From contig NZ_JAPWHE010000013.1 of NCBI RefSeq assembly GCF_027214045.1, positions 1-64,000 of the forward strand: a stretch of DNA of 64,000 nucleotides, given 5' to 3'. The translations under genes were made by a program, and so were the position numbers. The notes beneath the pieces are model-generated. The model was not told the DNA's origin and made no database searches. It saw nothing but the letters and a program-made list of their open reading frames with translations. This document shows, piece after piece, positions 48,690 to 58,337 of this stretch (the first letter of the stretch is position 1; each line of letters starts with the position of its first letter). Source of the stretch: Castellaniella denitrificans. GTDB taxonomy: Bacteria > Pseudomonadota > Gammaproteobacteria > Burkholderiales > Burkholderiaceae_B.

Positions 48690-49511
48690 TCAGGCGCCCG
48701 CCAAGAATGTCAGGACCGTGCGGTTGAAGGACCGCGGGTTGGCCAGATTCATGCCGTGGGCGGCCAGGGCGATACGCTCGCGCCGGGCCTGCGGCAGCAG
48801 CCGCTGCAGCCGATCCTGGCGGGTGCCGTACTTGGCGGGGCTTTGCGCGCCCCCAATCAGCAGCACCGGACAGGACAGGGCGGCGGCGTGCCGGGGGTCC
48901 ACCGGCAGGTTGGCCTCCAGAATCTGCGACAGCAGTGTCGTGGCATTGTCCCGCACCATGTCCTTGAACCAGCCAACCATCTTGCGCCAGGTGTCGACGC
49001 CGTTCACCGTGTCGATGAACTGTTCAATCGCTCCTTCCGTATCGCCGTCCCGCAGTCTCCGGACTGCGTCGGCATAGAAGACGGGCGTTTCCGGCTCGTC
49101 CGCGAAGCGGAAGCCGGGATCGGCCAGTGTCAGCGACCGGCACAGCTCCGGTGCCTGGACCGCCAGGGCCAGGGCCACCTGTGCGCCTCGGGAATGGCCG
49201 ACTATGTGTGCGCCGCCGTGCTCGTCCAGCGCGCGCAGCAGATGCGCCAGATCGCCGGCATGGCGGTCGACGGCGTACTCCGCGCGGGGATGGGACCGCG
49301 CGTCGGGCCAGCAGCCGCGCAGGCTGGGCGCGATGACGCGATGCGTCTCGGCGAAGGCGGGGATCTGCCAGCGCCAGTAGCGGTAGTCGCACAGCGAGCC
49401 ATGGATCAGCAGGATCGGCGCACCCGCTCCCGTGCCCGCCTGGGTGTAGTGCAGGTCGCCGTCGGGGCAGGGCAGGATGTGGTGCGGCGGTTCGATGCCC
49501 GGGGCTGGCAT
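48690..49511 (-). CDS. Alpha/beta hydrolase
   Basis: A 273-residue serine hydrolase. LLIHGSLCDYRYW holds the oxyanion hole, GHSRGAQVA the nucleophile Ser107, and AAHGMNLANP near the C-terminus the catalytic His, as in esterases and lactonases of the BioH/PcaD type. Its ATG shares one base with the cpoB stop, so it is the last gene of the tol-pal transcription unit. No signal peptide. Substrate unknown. Confidence 0.88.
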   Translation of the reverse strand: MPAPGIEPPHHILPCPDGDLHYTQAGTGAGAPILLIHGSLCDYRYWRWQIPAFAETHRVIAPSLRGCWPDARSHPRAEYAVDRHAGDLAHLLRALDEHGGAHIVGHSRGAQVALALAVQAPELCRSLTLADPGFRFADEPETPVFYADAVRRLRDGDTEGAIEQFIDTVNGVDTWRKMVGWFKDMVRDNATTLLSQILEANLPVDPRHAAALSCPVLLIGGAQSPAKYGTRQDRLQRLLPQARRERIALAAHGMNLANPRSFNRTVLTFLAGA

Positions 49512-50185
49512 TACAGCAATTTCAGACGGCTCTTGGCCGTCTCGGCGGAAGCGCTGCCGGGGTAGTCCTTGATGATGCGCTGCAGGCTGGCCTTGGCGCC
49601 CTTCATGTCGTTGAGTTCGATCTGGTCTGCGGCCACGACCAGCAAGGCGTCAGGCGCCCGGGGATCCTCGGGGCGATTCTTCACCAGCGACTGCATCGTC
49701 TGGATGGAGTTCTTGAAGTCCTTGGATGCGTACTGGCTGCTGCCCAGGTAGAACATCGCGTCGCCGGCCATATTGCTGTTCGGGTAGGACTGGAGGAAGG
49801 TCGAGAAGCTGGATGCGGCTTCCTTGTAGCGGCCGTTCCGGTACTGATCGGCGGCGGCCTCGTAGGCGGCTTGCTCCTGCGGATCGCCGGTCTGCGGGGC
49901 CTTGGGTGCGTTGCCGCCGTTGCCGCCGGCCGGGGACGCTCGCTGGCCCAGTTCCTCGATGCGCCCTCGAAGCGAGGCGATTTCCTGGTGCAGCAGGTCC
50001 ATCTGGTCGGCCAGTTGCAGCCGGGCCTGCTGGTTCTGGTCGTTCATCTGCTTGATCTGGGTGCGCAGTTCCAGGATGGCGCGGCGCGCCTCGTCGTCGG
50101 AAAAGGCCTGCGCGGCGGGTGCCACCAGCGTCAAGGCCAGCAGGGCGGCGGAGAGAGCGTGCAGGCGAGGGGTCGATGAGGTCAT
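49511..50185 (-). CDS. cpoB: Cell division coordinator CpoB (YbgF)
   Basis: A 224-residue periplasmic protein that links peptidoglycan synthesis by PBP1B to Tol-driven outer-membrane constriction. Signal peptide 1-27 (ending AQA), an N-terminal trimerising coiled coil (LRTQIKQMNDQNQQARLQLADQ), a short Gly/Asn linker and TPR repeats (YRNGRYKEAASSFSTFLQSYPNS; AMFYLGSSQYASKDFKNSIQ). It follows pal but an intrinsic terminator lies between them. Confidence 0.95.
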   Translation of the reverse strand: MTSSTPRLHALSAALLALTLVAPAAQAFSDDEARRAILELRTQIKQMNDQNQQARLQLADQMDLLHQEIASLRGRIEELGQRASPAGGNGGNAPKAPQTGDPQEQAAYEAAADQYRNGRYKEAASSFSTFLQSYPNSNMAGDAMFYLGSSQYASKDFKNSIQTMQSLVKNRPEDPRAPDALLVVAADQIELNDMKGAKASLQRIIKDYPGSASAETAKSRLKLL

Positions 50186-50221
50186 GAGTCTACTGTTCCG
50201 TCCAAATGAGAAAACCGCCGT

Positions 50222-50260
50222 GAGAAAAGAAAAAACGCCGTAGCGGGGGCCGCTACGGCG
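50222..50260 (-). terminator. Intrinsic terminator between pal and cpoB
   Basis: A perfect 11-base stem (CGCCGTAGCGG, three-base loop, CCGCTACGGCG at 50236-50260) is followed on the minus strand by TTTTTTCTTTT. It lies 22 bases past the pal stop and 37 bases before the cpoB start, so much transcription should end here. Confidence 0.88.
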
Positions 50261-50281
50261 CTGTCACGGCCTGGCTGACGA

Positions 50282-50773
50282 TCAACGTTGGTAGTCGATG
50301 TCGGCGCGGCGGTTCTCGGCGTAATCGGCGTCGGTGTTGCCCAGGGCCTTGGGCCGTTCCTTGCCGAAGCTGATCGCTTCGATCTGGTTGGCATTGACGC
50401 CCAGCAGGGTCATCATGCGCGCCACGGCGTCCGAACGGCGCTGGCCCAGGGCCAGATTATATTCGGTGCTGCCGCGAGCGTCGGTGTTGCCTTCCACGCG
50501 GACCTTCTGGCCTTGGTGGCTGGTCAGGTAGTTGGCATGCATCTCGACGACGCTGCGGTACTGTTCGGGTACCGTGTAGCTGTCGAAGTCGAAGTAGACC
50601 GAGCGTTGTTGCGCGAGCGGGCTTTGCGGATTGAAGGGATCCATGATTTGCCCGGCGGACGCCGAATCGGAGCCGTTGCCTGCGCCGTTCTGGTCCAGCG
50701 GCACGGAGCTGCAGGCGGCCAGCGAGGCGGCGATGGCGGCGATGGTCAGGGTCCTGGTGATGCGCGAGCTCAT
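50282..50773 (-). CDS. pal: Peptidoglycan-associated lipoprotein Pal
   Basis: A 163-residue outer-membrane lipoprotein. The signal ends in lipobox LAAC with lipidated Cys21. The OmpA-like domain carries YFDFDSYTVPEQYRSVVEMHANYL and the peptidoglycan (m-DAP) contact region VEGNTDARGSTEYNLALGQRRSDAV. It ties the outer membrane to the cell wall and is relocated by TolB and the Tol motor during division. 39 bases after tolB. Confidence 0.97.
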   Translation of the reverse strand: MSSRITRTLTIAAIAASLAACSSVPLDQNGAGNGSDSASAGQIMDPFNPQSPLAQQRSVYFDFDSYTVPEQYRSVVEMHANYLTSHQGQKVRVEGNTDARGSTEYNLALGQRRSDAVARMMTLLGVNANQIEAISFGKERPKALGNTDADYAENRRADIDYQR

Positions 50774-50812
50774 TTAATGTCCTTTAGAAGAAAGAAGAGT
50801 CACACGAAAAAA

Positions 50813-52120
50813 TCAGTCTGTGAAAGGGCCCCAGGCCGGCTCGCGGACCTTGCCGTTGAGCACCGACAGAGTCTGGCGCACGCGCCCGTCGATCGAGGTC
50901 ACCGCCAGTACGCTGCGACCGTTCTGGATGGCGCTGTAAAGCACCTGCATTCCATTGGGCGCATAGCTGGGGGATTGATCGTCCGGGCCATCCGTCAGCA
51001 TCTGTTCGGAACCCGAGTTCAAGGCGAGGCTTGCAATCCTGAAGGCACCGTTTCTGCGAGTAACGTACACCAGTTGCTGTCCATCCGGCGATACCCTAGG
51101 TGAAATATTGTAACTACCCGAGAAGGTCAGGCGTTGGGCGTCGCCGCCGCCTGCCGGCACCTTGTAGATTTGCGGACTGCCGCCCCGGTCGCTGGTGAAC
51201 ACCAGGGACTGGCCATCGGGCGTGAAGCGCGGCTCGGTGTCGATCAACGGCGAGCGCATGACCCGCCGCAGGTCGGATCCATCCGTGTTGATGGTGTAGA
51301 TCTGGGAAATGCCGTCTCTTGATAGCACGATGGCCATGCGGCGGCCGTCCGGCGACCAGGCGGGCGCGCTGTTGTTGCCCTTGTAATTGGCGACTGGCTG
51401 GCGCTGGCCGGTCGCCAATGTCTGGATGTAGATCACGGATTTGCCCGATTCGAAGCTGACGTAGGCCAACCGCGAGCCGTCCGGCGACCAGGCGGGCGAG
51501 ATGATCGACTGCTTGGATCGCAGCATCACCTGCGGATTCTGACCATCGGCATCAGCAATTTGTAACTCATACCCGTTGCTCGTCTGCAACACGTAGGCGA
51601 TCCGGGTCGAGAACACGCCACGCACGCCGGTGATCTTTTCGTAGATCCGGTCGGCGATCCGGTGGGAGATGCGGCGCATTTCCGCTTCTGTGCCGCTGTA
51701 GGACGCCTGATCCAGTTCGATCTTGCGCACGTTGTCCACCAGGCGGTAGCTGATTGTGTATTGACCGCCGTTCTGCGCGACTGTGCCGTAGGCCAGGTAG
51801 TCGGCGCCGCGCGCCTGCCAGGTGCCATGGTCGATCTTGCTCTGGACGTCCAGTCCGGCGCCCGAGGCGCTGATCAGCCGGAACTGGCCGGAGCGTGTCA
51901 GGTCGGCGCGGATGACCTCGGGGGCGGAGGTGGCGCTGGCCGCGCCCGCGAAATCGGCGATGGCGATCGGGTACTGGGTGGCGCCGACCCCTGAAATGTC
52001 GACGCGCAATTGCGCGTGTGCCGCCGTGGCGCCCGCGGCGGCCAGCGCGAGGCCCAGGCCTGCCGAAGCGGCTCGCCGCCAGAGGCGGCCGATGAAGCCG
52101 GAGGCTGTGAATACGGTCAT
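50813..52120 (-). CDS. tolB: Tol-Pal system beta-propeller protein TolB
   Basis: A 435-residue periplasmic protein that binds Pal and TolA. A signal peptide of about 35 residues ends at AHAQL. The N-terminal domain precedes a six-bladed propeller with repeated SPDG/SPAWSPDGSRLAYVS and FTPDGQSLVFTSDRGGSPQIY motifs. The start at 52120 has AAGGAG nine bases upstream; the longer open frame lacks a signal-like start. It lies 13 bases after tolA. Confidence 0.96.
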   Translation of the reverse strand: MTVFTASGFIGRLWRRAASAGLGLALAAAGATAAHAQLRVDISGVGATQYPIAIADFAGAASATSAPEVIRADLTRSGQFRLISASGAGLDVQSKIDHGTWQARGADYLAYGTVAQNGGQYTISYRLVDNVRKIELDQASYSGTEAEMRRISHRIADRIYEKITGVRGVFSTRIAYVLQTSNGYELQIADADGQNPQVMLRSKQSIISPAWSPDGSRLAYVSFESGKSVIYIQTLATGQRQPVANYKGNNSAPAWSPDGRRMAIVLSRDGISQIYTINTDGSDLRRVMRSPLIDTEPRFTPDGQSLVFTSDRGGSPQIYKVPAGGGDAQRLTFSGSYNISPRVSPDGQQLVYVTRRNGAFRIASLALNSGSEQMLTDGPDDQSPSYAPNGMQVLYSAIQNGRSVLAVTSIDGRVRQTLSVLNGKVREPAWGPFTD

Positions 52121-52133
52121 GATGACGATCTCC

Positions 52134-53267
52134 TTAGTCGTACATGCGGTAGTCCACGTCAATATACGACGGATACTTGCCGCCAGGCGGTTTCGGGAAG
52201 GGCGAGCAGGCCACGATCCCCTTCTGGACGGCGTCGTCGAAACGGGGATTGCCCGAGGATCGGGTCAGGTCGACGCCCTGGACTTGTCCGTTGGCCCCCA
52301 GCCGGGTACGGAAGCTGGCCGTGGGGTTGGCCGAGCCGTTGCGCGGGGGCACGTTGTAGACCACGCCGGGCTGGACGCAGGCGCGTACTTTGGCCGCGTA
52401 GCCGTCGCTGCCGCCGCCTCCACGCTGGTTGCGGTCGGCATTGCCGTTGGGGATGCCGGCGGCTTCCAGGGCGTCGCCGCGCATGGCGGCCCGCAGGGCC
52501 TGGCGCTTGGCCTCGGCTTCCTTGGCGGCTTTTTCCTTTGCGGCCTTTTCCCTGGCCGCTTTTTCGGCAGCCGCTTTTTCAGCGGCGGCTTTTTCAGCGG
52601 CGGCCTTCGCGGCCGCGGCTTTTGCGGCTTTTTCCTTCGCGGCTTCCTTGGCGGCCTGTTCGGCGGCGGCCTTTTCAGCAGCCGCCTTTTCGGCTGCGGC
52701 TTTTTCCGCCTTTTCTTTTTCAGCCTTCTCTTTGGCCGCCTTGTCCCGGGCCGCCTGTTCGGCGGCGGCTTTATCGGCCTTCTCTTTGGCGGCCTGCTCA
52801 GCCAGCCGGCGTTCCATCTCTTCGCGCGCTTTGCGTTCCTTGGCGAGGGCGATTTCAGCGTCGGCCTTCGCCTGGGCGGCCTCGGCGGCGCGCGCCTGTG
52901 CCTCGGCCAGTTGCGCCTGCCGGGCGGCCTCGGCCTGGGCGGCCTGTTCCGCAGCCTGTCGCGCGCTGTCTTCGGGTTGGGGCGTCGGCTCCGGCTCCGG
53001 TTTGGGTTCGGGTTTCGGCTGGGGCTCGGGCTGTTGTTGCTCGGGCTGCTCTTGGGGCGCGGCGGCGTCGGCCACCGTGCCCTGGGCCCAGAGTTCGACC
53101 TGGACGGGGCCGGGGTTGTCCGGCGCGGTTGAAAAGCCCACCACCATCAGCAGGACCAGCAGTCCGTGCGCGGCCAGGGAGAGGATCAGGCCGCGTCGGT
53201 CGTCGCGCCCGCCGGTGGGCGTGCCGTCGTCGGCATCGGTGCGGAAGAAGCGGTCGAACAGATTCAT
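52134..53267 (-). CDS. tolA: Cell envelope integrity protein TolA
   Basis: A 377-residue inner-membrane protein that spans the periplasm. One membrane helix lies at about 27-47. A Pro/Gln/Glu-rich segment (70-105) is followed by a long Ala/Lys/Glu helix (about 110-260) made of [14 protein letters not shown] repeats. The C-terminal TonB-like domain ([20 protein letters not shown], then [15 protein letters not shown]) contacts TolB and Pal. Energised by TolQ-TolR. Ten bases after tolR. Confidence 0.95.
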   Translation of the reverse strand: MNLFDRFFRTDADDGTPTGGRDDRRGLILSLAAHGLLVLLMVVGFSTAPDNPGPVQVELWAQGTVADAAAPQEQPEQQQPEPQPKPEPKPEPEPTPQPEDSARQAAEQAAQAEAARQAQLAEAQARAAEAAQAKADAEIALAKERKAREEMERRLAEQAAKEKADKAAAEQAARDKAAKEKAEKEKAEKAAAEKAAAEKAAAEQAAKEAAKEKAAKAAAAKAAAEKAAAEKAAAEKAAREKAAKEKAAKEAEAKRQALRAAMRGDALEAAGIPNGNADRNQRGGGGSDGYAAKVRACVQPGVVYNVPPRNGSANPTASFRTRLGANGQVQGVDLTRSSGNPRFDDAVQKGIVACSPFPKPPGGKYPSYIDVDYRMYD

Positions 53268-53277
53268 GGAGTGGGTG

Positions 53278-53709
53278 TCAGCGCGCGGCCGGGGCGTTCT
53301 GATTGACCAGCAGCCCCAGCTTGCCGATCCCGCCGTTGCGCAGCAGGTCCATGACTTGCATGACGGATTCGTAGGGCACCTTGCCGTCGGCGGAAATCAC
53401 CACGGGCGTGTCGGCCGTGGCGACGGCGCGGACCTCGGCCAGCAGGTTGGCCTTGTCGATGGGACGGAACGACGCGCCGCCTTCGCGGACCCGCAGCGCG
53501 AGCGCGCCTTCGGCGTCGATCTGCACCTCGATGGGCTGGACAGGAACATCGGATGCCGTGCCGACCGAGGGCAGTTCGATCTGGCCCGGGGTGATCATGG
53601 GTGCGGTGACCATGAAGATCACCAGCAGGACCAGCATGACGTCGATGTAAGGCACGACGTTGATGTCGTTCTTCATGCGGCGCGAGCGACGGCTGCCAAG
53701 CGAAGTCAT
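53278..53709 (-). CDS. tolR: Tol-Pal system protein TolR
   Basis: A 143-residue ExbD/TolR-type motor subunit with one membrane helix (about 19-38) containing the conserved proton-path aspartate in [18 protein letters not shown]. The periplasmic domain contains the typical [21 protein letters not shown]. It lies one base after tolQ, coupling the two motor subunits. Confidence 0.96.
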   Translation of the reverse strand: MTSLGSRRSRRMKNDINVVPYIDVMLVLLVIFMVTAPMITPGQIELPSVGTASDVPVQPIEVQIDAEGALALRVREGGASFRPIDKANLLAEVRAVATADTPVVISADGKVPYESVMQVMDLLRNGGIGKLGLLVNQNAPAAR

Positions 53710-53710
53710 G

Positions 53711-54385
53711 TCAGTGCACCTGGCGCTGGAGGATGTTCAGGAACTCTTCGACGAAGCTTTCGAAGCGGATTGACAGCCGGTCGATCTGATTGGTGTAGCG
53801 GTTGTACGCCAGTACGGCTGGAATGGCGGCGAACAGGCCGATGGCGGTCGCGATCAGGGCTTCGGCGATCCCCGGGGCGACGGCGGCCAGGGTCGCCTGC
53901 TGCATCGTGGACAGGCCCATGAAGGCATGCATGATCCCCCAGACAGTGCCCAGCAGTCCGATGTAGGGGCTGACCGAGCCGGTGGAGGCGAGGAAGTTCA
54001 GATGCGACTCCAGGCCGTCCATCTCGCGCTGGAGGGCGGCTTTCATGGCGCGCCGGGGTGCGTCCAGCAGGGTGTCGCCGCGGCTGGACGAGCGGCGCGC
54101 CTTGACGAACTCGGTCATGCCGGCGTCGAAGATACGGGCCAGTGCGCCGTGCTCGTTGCGACGGCTGGCGATGGCCTGCTGCAGGACGGTCAGGTCGCCG
54201 CCGGCCCAGAAATCGTCCTCGAAGCGGCGGGTCTGTTCGTCGGCGCGCCGCAGGGCCGCGCGCTTGCTGAAGATATAGGTCCAGGACAGGACCGAGGCGC
54301 CGAGCAGGATCAGCATCACGATCTGCACGGGCAGGCTGGCGTTGCCGATGAGTGACAGCAGCGACAAATCGCTAGAGGCTTGCAT
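53711..54385 (-). CDS. tolQ: Tol-Pal system protein TolQ
   Basis: A 224-residue ExbB/TolQ-type proton channel subunit with three membrane helices. SPYIGLLGTVWGIMHAF is the family signature for the second helix and AEALIATAIGLFAAIPAVLAYN the third. The start at 54385 overlaps the end of ybgC by 14 bases. With TolR it drives TolA from the proton gradient. Confidence 0.96.
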   Translation of the reverse strand: MQASSDLSLLSLIGNASLPVQIVMLILLGASVLSWTYIFSKRAALRRADEQTRRFEDDFWAGGDLTVLQQAIASRRNEHGALARIFDAGMTEFVKARRSSSRGDTLLDAPRRAMKAALQREMDGLESHLNFLASTGSVSPYIGLLGTVWGIMHAFMGLSTMQQATLAAVAPGIAEALIATAIGLFAAIPAVLAYNRYTNQIDRLSIRFESFVEEFLNILQRQVH

Positions 54386-54800
54386 GGTTTTCCAGTAGAT
54401 CCCTGATGGAGGGGGAGAGACGGATGGGTTTGAAACTGAGGGCGTGTACCGTGCAGACCTGGATGTCCGCATGGGCGAGCAGTGTGTCGCCGCGCAGGGC
54501 CTGCTGGGCGAACCGGATCGTCGAGGCACCCAATCCGGTCACGGAAGTCCTGACGATAATGCGGTCGTCCAGGCGGGCCGGTTGCCGGTAGGCAATGTCC
54601 GCATGCTTGACCACAAACATCATCTGTTCCTGTGTTGCGAGAGTGCGTTGATCCATCCCGAGCGCGCGCAGCCATTCCGTGCGACCGCGTTCAAAGAATT
54701 TGAGGTAGTTCGCGTAGTACACGACACCACCGGTATCGGTGTCCTCGTAATATACGCGAATGGACAGCTCGCCGGGGGGATTGGTTCGATCCGGATTCAT
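54372..54800 (-). CDS. ybgC: Acyl-CoA thioesterase YbgC
   Basis: A 142-residue hotdog-fold thioesterase, first gene of the tol-pal cluster. The motif RVYYEDTDTGGVVYYANYLKFFERGRTEWLR holds the catalytic Asp and is diagnostic. The start at 54800 gives the normal family length. It overlaps tolQ by 14 bases. The family hydrolyses short-chain or acyl-carrier thioesters and is conserved with the Tol genes. Confidence 0.95.
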   Translation of the reverse strand: MNPDRTNPPGELSIRVYYEDTDTGGVVYYANYLKFFERGRTEWLRALGMDQRTLATQEQMMFVVKHADIAYRQPARLDDRIIVRTSVTGLGASTIRFAQQALRGDTLLAHADIQVCTVHALSFKPIRLSPSIRDLLENHASL

Positions 54801-54888
54801 TTTTTGGTGAGGCCTTGTGACACGGGCGCCGCGGGCATCCGCGGTCCCGGGCGGTCTGCTCACGGCGCCTGCTTTCCGATCGCCTTGT

Positions 54889-56622
54889 TTAGAGGGACTC
54901 CAGGCGTTCCAGGATGCACGACAGGGCATCGGCCTGGGCGATGCGCTGCGGCTGCTCGTCGCGGCGCGCCTGGATTTCGACGATGCCGTCCTTCAGGCCG
55001 CGCTCGCCCAGCGTCACGCGCAGCGGCACGCCGATCAGTTCCCAATCGGCGAACATGATGCCGGGGCGGGTGTCGCGATCGTCCAGGATCACGTCCACAC
55101 CCTGCGCCTGCAGCGCCTGGTACAAGGATTCGGCGGCCTCGCGCACGGCGTCGCTCTTGCCGATGCCAATGGGGCACAACACGACTTCGAACGGCGCGAT
55201 GGCGCGCGGCCAGATGATGCCGCGCCCGTCGTGGCTCTGCTCGATGGCCGCGGCCGAAATCCGGCTGATCCCGATGCCGTAGCAGCCCATCTGCATCAAG
55301 GCGGGCTTGCCGTCGGTTTCCAGGAAGGTGGCGTTCAGGGCGCGTGAATACTTGTCCCCCAGGAAGAACACATGGCCGACCTCGATGCCGCGCTGGATCG
55401 CCAGGCTGCCGCCGCGCGGGTCGGGGTCGCCGGCCACCACATTGCGCAGGTCGGCGACCAGGGCTGGCTCGGGCAGGTCGCGGCCCCAGTTCACGCCGCT
55501 CAGATGGTAGCCGGCCTCGTTGGCGCCGCAGACGAAATCGCCCATGTGGGCGACCGTGCGGTCGGCGATCACGGTGATGGCCTCCGGGTCCAGCCCCACG
55601 GGGCCCAGGTAACCCGGGGCGCAATGGAAGACCGAGTCGATCTCGGCCTCGGTCGCCAGGCGGTGACCCTCGCCGAAGCCCGGCAACTTGCCGACCTTGA
55701 TTTCGTTGGTTTCATGATCGCCCCGGATCAGCAGCAGCCACAGACGGGCGGGGCCTTCGGCGGAGTCGGTGGCCAGCACCACGGACTTGACCGTGCGCGA
55801 CAGCGGCAAGCCAAGCTGTTCGGCCACGATCTCGCACTTGGGCGCGTCGGGCGTGGCGCGTTTTTCCATGGGCTCGCGCGCCGGTTCGCGCTCGGCCAGC
55901 AGGCAGGGCGCGTCGGCCAGCTCGATATTGGCGGCGTAGTCCGAATCCGGGTTGTAGACGATCAGATCCTCGCCTGTGTCGGCGATGACCTGGAATTCGT
56001 GGCTGCGTGTACCGCCGATCGAACCGGTGTCGGCCGCCACGGCGCGGAATGTCAGGCCCAGGCGCGTGAAGATGCGCTGATAGGCGGCGTACATGGCATC
56101 GTAGCTGGCCTGGGCTGCGGTCTCGTCGCGGTCGAAGGAATAAGCGTCCTTCATGGTGAATTCGCGTCCGCGCATCAGGCCGAAACGTGGCCGGCGCTCG
56201 TCGCGGAATTTCGTCTGGATGTGATAGAAATTCACCGGCAACTGGCGCCAGCTGTGAATTTCGTTGCGGGCGATGTCGGTGATGACCTCCTCGGAGGTCG
56301 GCTGCAGCACGAAGTCGCGCTGGTGGCGGTCCTTGATGCGCAGCAGTTCGGCGCCATATTGTTCCCATCGGCCCGATTCCTGCCACAGTTCGGCGGGCTG
56401 CACGACCGGCATCAGCAGTTCGATGGCGCCGGCGCGGTTCATTTCCTCGCGCACGATGGCCTCGATCTTGCGCAGGACCTTCAGGCCCATCGGCATGTAC
56501 GTATAGACGCCTCCGGCGATTTTCCGGATCATGCCAGCCCTCGTCATCAGCTGGTGACTGACGACCTCCGCCTCGGCGGGGGCTTCCTTCAGGGTGTTCA
56601 GATGATACTGGCTGGCGCGCAT
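54889..56622 (-). CDS. proS: Prolyl-tRNA synthetase
   Basis: A 577-residue class II aminoacyl-tRNA synthetase of the bacterial type. The opening [44 protein letters not shown] is diagnostic, with motif 2 [25 protein letters not shown]. An editing (INS) domain occupies the middle (about 225-400), followed by motif 3 GCYGIGISR and the anticodon domain. Divergent from rppH, ending 88 bases before ybgC. Confidence 0.97.
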   Translation of the reverse strand: MRASQYHLNTLKEAPAEAEVVSHQLMTRAGMIRKIAGGVYTYMPMGLKVLRKIEAIVREEMNRAGAIELLMPVVQPAELWQESGRWEQYGAELLRIKDRHQRDFVLQPTSEEVITDIARNEIHSWRQLPVNFYHIQTKFRDERRPRFGLMRGREFTMKDAYSFDRDETAAQASYDAMYAAYQRIFTRLGLTFRAVAADTGSIGGTRSHEFQVIADTGEDLIVYNPDSDYAANIELADAPCLLAEREPAREPMEKRATPDAPKCEIVAEQLGLPLSRTVKSVVLATDSAEGPARLWLLLIRGDHETNEIKVGKLPGFGEGHRLATEAEIDSVFHCAPGYLGPVGLDPEAITVIADRTVAHMGDFVCGANEAGYHLSGVNWGRDLPEPALVADLRNVVAGDPDPRGGSLAIQRGIEVGHVFFLGDKYSRALNATFLETDGKPALMQMGCYGIGISRISAAAIEQSHDGRGIIWPRAIAPFEVVLCPIGIGKSDAVREAAESLYQALQAQGVDVILDDRDTRPGIMFADWELIGVPLRVTLGERGLKDGIVEIQARRDEQPQRIAQADALSCILERLESL

Positions 56623-56689
56623 GGTAGGGATTCCGGTTGGTACGTATAATCGACGGTAATTGTATTGAATTCACAACCGAGGTGGCCCC

Positions 56690-57274
56690 ATGTTGGATCG
56701 CGAAGGCTACCGTCCGAATGTCGGCATCATTCTCGTGAACCAGAAAAACGAGGTTTTCTGGGGCAAACGCATCAGGGAACACGCATGGCAGTTCCCACAG
56801 GGGGGCATCAAGCACGGGGAAACCCCCGTGCAGGCGATGTACCGCGAACTCCACGAGGAAACCGGCCTGCGCGCCGAACATGTGCGCATTCTGGGACGGA
56901 CCCGGGACTGGTTGCGCTATACCGTGCCGGATCATTACGTGCGCCGCGAACTGCGCGGCCACTACAAAGGCCAGAAACAGATCTGGTTCTTGCTGCGCAT
57001 GGTGGGCCGCGACAGCGACGTCAGCCTGCGCGCCACCGATACGCCCGAATTCGACGCCTGGCGCTGGAACGCCTATTGGGTGCCGCTGGAAGCCGTCATC
57101 GAATTCAAGCGCGAGGTTTATTCCCTGGCGCTCAACGAATTGTCGGGCCTGCTGTTCCGCCGGGGCCGCGAAAACCGCTATTTGCGTCACCGGACCGGCG
57201 GGCGGCGCGATGAATCCGCCGGCCGGACGGCGGACGCGCCGGTTCCAAAAACCCCACGGCCTGAACAAGTATGA
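56690..57274 (+). CDS. rppH: RNA pyrophosphohydrolase
   Basis: A 194-residue Nudix hydrolase that removes pyrophosphate from mRNA 5' ends and triggers decay. [17 protein letters not shown] is the RppH start, and the Nudix box [23 protein letters not shown] is complete. [18 protein letters not shown] closes the family core; a basic Arg-rich tail follows. Divergent from proS with a 67-base gap containing a TATAAT at 56645-56650. Confidence 0.96.
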   Translation: MLDREGYRPNVGIILVNQKNEVFWGKRIREHAWQFPQGGIKHGETPVQAMYRELHEETGLRAEHVRILGRTRDWLRYTVPDHYVRRELRGHYKGQKQIWFLLRMVGRDSDVSLRATDTPEFDAWRWNAYWVPLEAVIEFKREVYSLALNELSGLLFRRGRENRYLRHRTGGRRDESAGRTADAPVPKTPRPEQV

Positions 57275-57325
57275 TTCAATTCCTTGCGTGGCGCATCGCG
57301 CCTGCACTCCAGAAGGTTTGACCGC

Positions 57326-57727
57326 ATGCTCCAAGACCTCGACGCATTGTCCCAGCGCATCCGCCAAGTCGCCCAGCTCGCGCGGGATCTGCAATCAGAA
57401 CGCGCGGCCTTGCACGCCAAGGTCCGGCAACTCGAGCAGGAATGCCAGTCTCTGAAAGACCAGCAACTGCGCGAAGGTCAGGAATTCGCGCGCATGTCCG
57501 AACGGCTGGCGCGCCATGACCAGGAACTCCAGGCCGCGCGCGAGGAATCCGGACAGCACCGGGCGGCCCTGGAGTCCGAGGTGCGCGACCACCAGATCCG
57601 CTCCGATTCCCTGCAGCGGCGGCTGATCCAGGTCGAGTCCGAGCGCGACCGCCTGCGCGATGCCGCCAGCGGCGCCCAGCAGCAGATCGAACTCATCCTC
57701 GAGCGTCTGCCCGGCGCGCAGGCCTAG
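57326..57727 (+). CDS. Coiled-coil protein upstream of zapA (ZapB-like)
   Basis: A 133-residue soluble protein predicted to be one long coiled coil from about residue 5 to 125, rich in Gln, Glu, Arg and Ala with leucine heptads (LQDLDALSQRIRQVAQLARD; KVRQLEQECQSLKDQQL). Its place directly before zapA matches the small coiled-coil (TIGR02449-like) protein found before zapA in other proteobacteria. A ZapB-like role in Z-ring organisation is plausible but not shown. The start at 57326 has an AGAAGG site. Confidence 0.75.
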   Translation: MLQDLDALSQRIRQVAQLARDLQSERAALHAKVRQLEQECQSLKDQQLREGQEFARMSERLARHDQELQAAREESGQHRAALESEVRDHQIRSDSLQRRLIQVESERDRLRDAASGAQQQIELILERLPGAQA

Positions 57728-57762
57728 GGCCTGTTCACACATTCACCAAGGAGCCGCGCAAC

Positions 57763-58065
57763 ATGGAACGCGTCGATGTCGCCATCCTCGGCCGCGATTA
57801 TTCGCTGGCCTGCCCCCCCGAAGAAAAAGACGCCCTGCTGGCCGCCGTGCGGCTGGTGGACCAGCGCATGCTGGCCATCAAGGGCGTCGGCAAGGTCGCC
57901 AGCAACGAACGCATCGCCGTGATGGCGGCCATCCAGATCGCCAACGAACTGCTCAGCATGCGCGCGCCCGACGGTCCCCTCGGGAATATTGCCTTGGGCG
58001 ATTTCAAGGGTAAAATCGAATCCATGAACGAGGTGCTCGACGAAGTCCTGGGTACCGCCGTTTAA
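57763..58065 (+). CDS. zapA: Cell division protein ZapA
   Basis: A 100-residue FtsZ-ring stabiliser. VDVAILGRDYSLACPPEEKDALLAAVRLVDQRM matches the ZapA N-terminal domain, with the conserved GRxYxLxCPxxE pattern. The C-terminal helix (ERIAVMAAIQIANELL) mediates tetramerisation. AAGGAG precedes it. The 6S RNA gene follows, the usual proteobacterial order. Confidence 0.95.
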   Translation: MERVDVAILGRDYSLACPPEEKDALLAAVRLVDQRMLAIKGVGKVASNERIAVMAAIQIANELLSMRAPDGPLGNIALGDFKGKIESMNEVLDEVLGTAV

Positions 58066-58108
58066 CCCTTTATCCTCCGGATGCGCCAGGTCATCCGGTC
58101 GTTCAAGT

Positions 58109-58281
58109 CCCTGCCGTGTTCGTGACCTGGCCATACATTCCTTGAACCAATGCTATAGGCATAGGTTGCCGGATTGACAGATGGGAGCGCTGCCTTCACT
58201 GGACGGCCCGAAGCCTGACTGATGGCGACCACCGTGAACCCTCGGTTCCGGGATGCCGGCCTAGACGGCACAGGCGGGGCA
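58109..58281 (+). ncRNA. ssrS: 6S RNA
   Basis: About 173 bases directly after zapA, the normal 6S RNA position. The 3' half CACCGTGAACCCTCGGTTC, then a Gly-rich GCCGGCC...GGCACAGGCGGGG stretch, resembles the E. coli 6S CACCUUGAACCAAGGGUUC...CUGCGGCGGCAUC segment. The 5' end CCTGCCGTG can pair with CGGCACAGG near the 3' end to close the long rod. 6S RNA binds sigma-70 RNA polymerase. Ends are estimated to within about ten bases. Confidence 0.8.
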
Positions 58282-58287
58282 TTACCA

Positions 58288-58325
58288 GAAAGCTCGTCGT
58301 GAGATCGCGACGGGCTTTCGTCTTT
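58288..58325 (+). terminator. Terminator hairpin after 6S RNA
   Basis: GAAAGCTCGTCG (58288-58299) pairs with CGACGGGCTTTC (58308-58319), one G-T wobble, eight-base loop, then GTCTTTC. It sits seven bases after the estimated 6S 3' end and just before the ribosome site of the next gene. Confidence 0.75.
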
Positions 58326-58337
58326 CAGGAGTGGCAA

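Noticed and set aside
52500..52800. Dense short repeats that could suggest a CRISPR or satellite array
   Set aside because: They are in-frame Ala/Lys/Glu codon repeats of the TolA helical domain, with no unique spacers.
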